A stretch of 6,306 bases of DNA from Methanobacteriota archaeon. Its GTDB lineage: Archaea; Thermoplasmatota; Poseidoniia; Poseidoniales; Poseidoniaceae. The DNA lies in NCBI GenBank assembly GCA_002707335.2, contig PAMN02000063.1:38883-45188 (forward strand), given 5' to 3'. The position numbers were made by a program, and so were the translations under genes. Below the pieces are notes generated by a model that saw nothing but the letters and a program-made list of their open reading frames with translations, was not told the DNA's origin and ran no database searches. This document shows, in pieces, positions 5,079-6,306 of the stretch. How positions within the stretch are numbered: position 1 is the first letter of the stretch; each line of letters begins with the position of its first letter.

Positions 5079-6306
5079 ATGTCGTTGACTGTACCTGTGT
5101 TGTCGAAGTTTGAAACAACATCAGATGTTTCCGCAGTTAGTAGTGGCAAGTCAATTTGTTATGCCCAAATAGATGGCAAATTAATTATTGATGGCGCCGA
5201 AAACCAACTCCCGCCAATTACAAGTATGTTCCAAACCAATTTTGGTGACTTGATTATTGGAACTAGAGATGGATTACATACATTCAGAGACGGAGAACAA
5301 ATTAATTTCATAGAATATCTGTCTGGAATTGAATCTATACACGGCAAAGGAGACTACTGTGTTGCAATTGATGGTTTATCAAAAGCTAATATTGTGAACT
5401 CTGTAGGAGAAGTAATCAAAATACCGGAGAGTTCAGTATCCCAAGTAGCGTTAGGAAATAATCTCGCTATAGCGACTGATACAGGAGATGTTTCAACTTA
5501 TACCTACACGGGTCAAAAAATTTGGCACAGGCCGGTAAGAGGAGAGGTTGGCGAGAGAATAACTGCCATTGGTTGGAACAATGAGGTTCTGATTGTAGCC
5601 CGCGAAGGTCATGGTTTAGTTCCTGGCGAAGAAGAGGCTCTAGAAGTTGAATATTGGATAGGTTCCTCAATGCAAAAGCGAATAGATACTAAATCAAGAG
5701 TGATTTCCATAGATGGAGAATGGATGGGTTTAGATTTTGGAGGAATAATGTTTGGAGAGGAAATTATTGCTGAATTAAAATATCCTGTTCATACGGTTAT
5801 CGATTGCGATACGGAAGTATTAGCAGCATCTTGGTTTCAACTCCACAAAGCAAACAAGGACGGAATAATTTGGTCAGTGGAAACCCAGGGGATGGCTGAA
5901 AAGGTTTCATCAAACAATGATAGGAGTCGTGTATTGATTGCAGGTAGTGATCAAAATGATTATACAAACCCAGAACCGGTTTTTATGATAGATGCAAATT
6001 CAGACCCAGTCCCTATCGAAGAAGAAGATACAGCTATCGATGATTGGGGTGAAGCCCCCTCTATAGAAGTTAGTGCTGAAGAAATATACGGCTCTCAAAA
6101 ATCAATGGAAGAACTTGCTGGTTTCGATTCCAAAATTAATTTGGATGAGACTGCAATATTCGATGCATTAAACGATGAAATTGTAAACGATGAAATTATT
6201 GAGGAAGAAGATGATTTGATGATGGCTCTCTCCCTTGACGCTGAAACAATAATTGCACCAAGTCCGAATGCAGGAGGTGATCAATCAGTGAAAGCAGGAG
6301 ATGATG
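5079..6306 (+). CDS. Beta-propeller protein with acidic linker and PKD-like module (3' end cut)
   Basis: An open frame of 409 codons that runs off the window. Residues 1 to about 310 show repeating short beta-strand units like those of WD40/PQQ-type propellers: GDLIIGTRDGLHTF (56-69), NLAIATDTGDVSTYTYTGQ (128-146) followed by IWHRP, EVLIVAREG (169-177), and DGIIWSVETQG (261-271). Residues about 313-394 are a strongly acidic, low-complexity linker (EEEDTAIDDWGE, NDEIVNDEIIEEEDD). At residues 393-409, APSPNAGGDQSVKAGDD resembles the start of PKD/K319-type Ig-like domains (ANAG-x-DQ-x-V-x-AG). There is no signal peptide or membrane segment, so the visible part appears cytosolic. The ATG lies one base after the preceding stop with no strong ribosome site, which implies translational coupling with the ThiI-like gene. 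Exact family and function are not recognised. Confidence 0.8.
   Translation, partial: MSLTVPVLSKFETTSDVSAVSSGKSICYAQIDGKLIIDGAENQLPPITSMFQTNFGDLIIGTRDGLHTFRDGEQINFIEYLSGIESIHGKGDYCVAIDGLSKANIVNSVGEVIKIPESSVSQVALGNNLAIATDTGDVSTYTYTGQKIWHRPVRGEVGERITAIGWNNEVLIVAREGHGLVPGEEEALEVEYWIGSSMQKRIDTKSRVISIDGEWMGLDFGGIMFGEEIIAELKYPVHTVIDCDTEVLAASWFQLHKANKDGIIWSVETQGMAEKVSSNNDRSRVLIAGSDQNDYTNPEPVFMIDANSDPVPIEEEDTAIDDWGEAPSIEVSAEEIYGSQKSMEELAGFDSKINLDETAIFDALNDEIVNDEIIEEEDDLMMALSLDAETIIAPSPNAGGDQSVKAGDD

Noticed and set aside
1..6306. CRISPR array, tRNA or rRNA gene, insertion sequence, origin or defence system
   Set aside because: No regularly spaced repeats, cloverleaf-like sequence, transposase motifs, terminal inverted repeats or defence-gene signatures were seen; intergenic space is too small for most of these.

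Overview
The window comes from an archaeal chromosome, most likely a marine Group II euryarchaeon (Poseidoniales) or a close relative. The case for Archaea is direct: aIF2-alpha and the archaeal/eukaryotic-type ribosomal proteins S27e, L44e and L37e, TATA-like boxes about 36-40 bases before first genes, and short leaders with GGTGA-type Shine-Dalgarno sites. The narrower placement is inferred from fairly low GC, a bacterial-type PurF among archaeal informational genes, and a propeller protein that runs into a PKD-like module; no 16S gene is present to confirm it.

Layout. The first 935 bases are a minus-strand translation operon transcribed toward position 1: rpl44e, rps27e, eif2a (its 3' end lies outside). 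This L44e-S27e-aIF2alpha order is a classic archaeal cluster. A divergent promoter region (about 936-1066) separates it from the plus-strand genes. Two overlapping genes for unrecognised integral membrane proteins (7 and 4 predicted helices) come first, then rpl37e with its own promoter, purF, a ThiI-like THUMP protein, and the 5' part of a cytosolic beta-propeller protein that runs off the end. From rpl37e onward the gaps are 60, 9 and 1 bases, so rpl37e-purF-THUMP-propeller is probably one transcript. Coding density is very high; no RNA gene, mobile element, CRISPR array or origin was seen.

How the genes fit together. Most of the window is housekeeping: translation (aIF2alpha, S27e, L44e, L37e) and the first committed step of purine synthesis (PurF). 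The unusual points are inside familiar families. L44e has lost three of its four zinc ligands while S27e and L37e keep all of theirs. PurF is strikingly gammaproteobacterial although it sits in the usual archaeal rpl37e-purF slot. The ThiI homologue keeps the RNA-binding NFLD/THUMP half but has lost the ATP-binding PP-loop motif and the catalytic cysteine region, so it looks like a pseudoenzyme. A perfect 7-bp hairpin buries the Shine-Dalgarno and start codon of eif2a immediately after the rps27e stop codon, suggesting translational coupling. No defence system or other new multi-gene system is evident; the degenerate ThiI protein and its propeller neighbour are the best candidates for undescribed biology.
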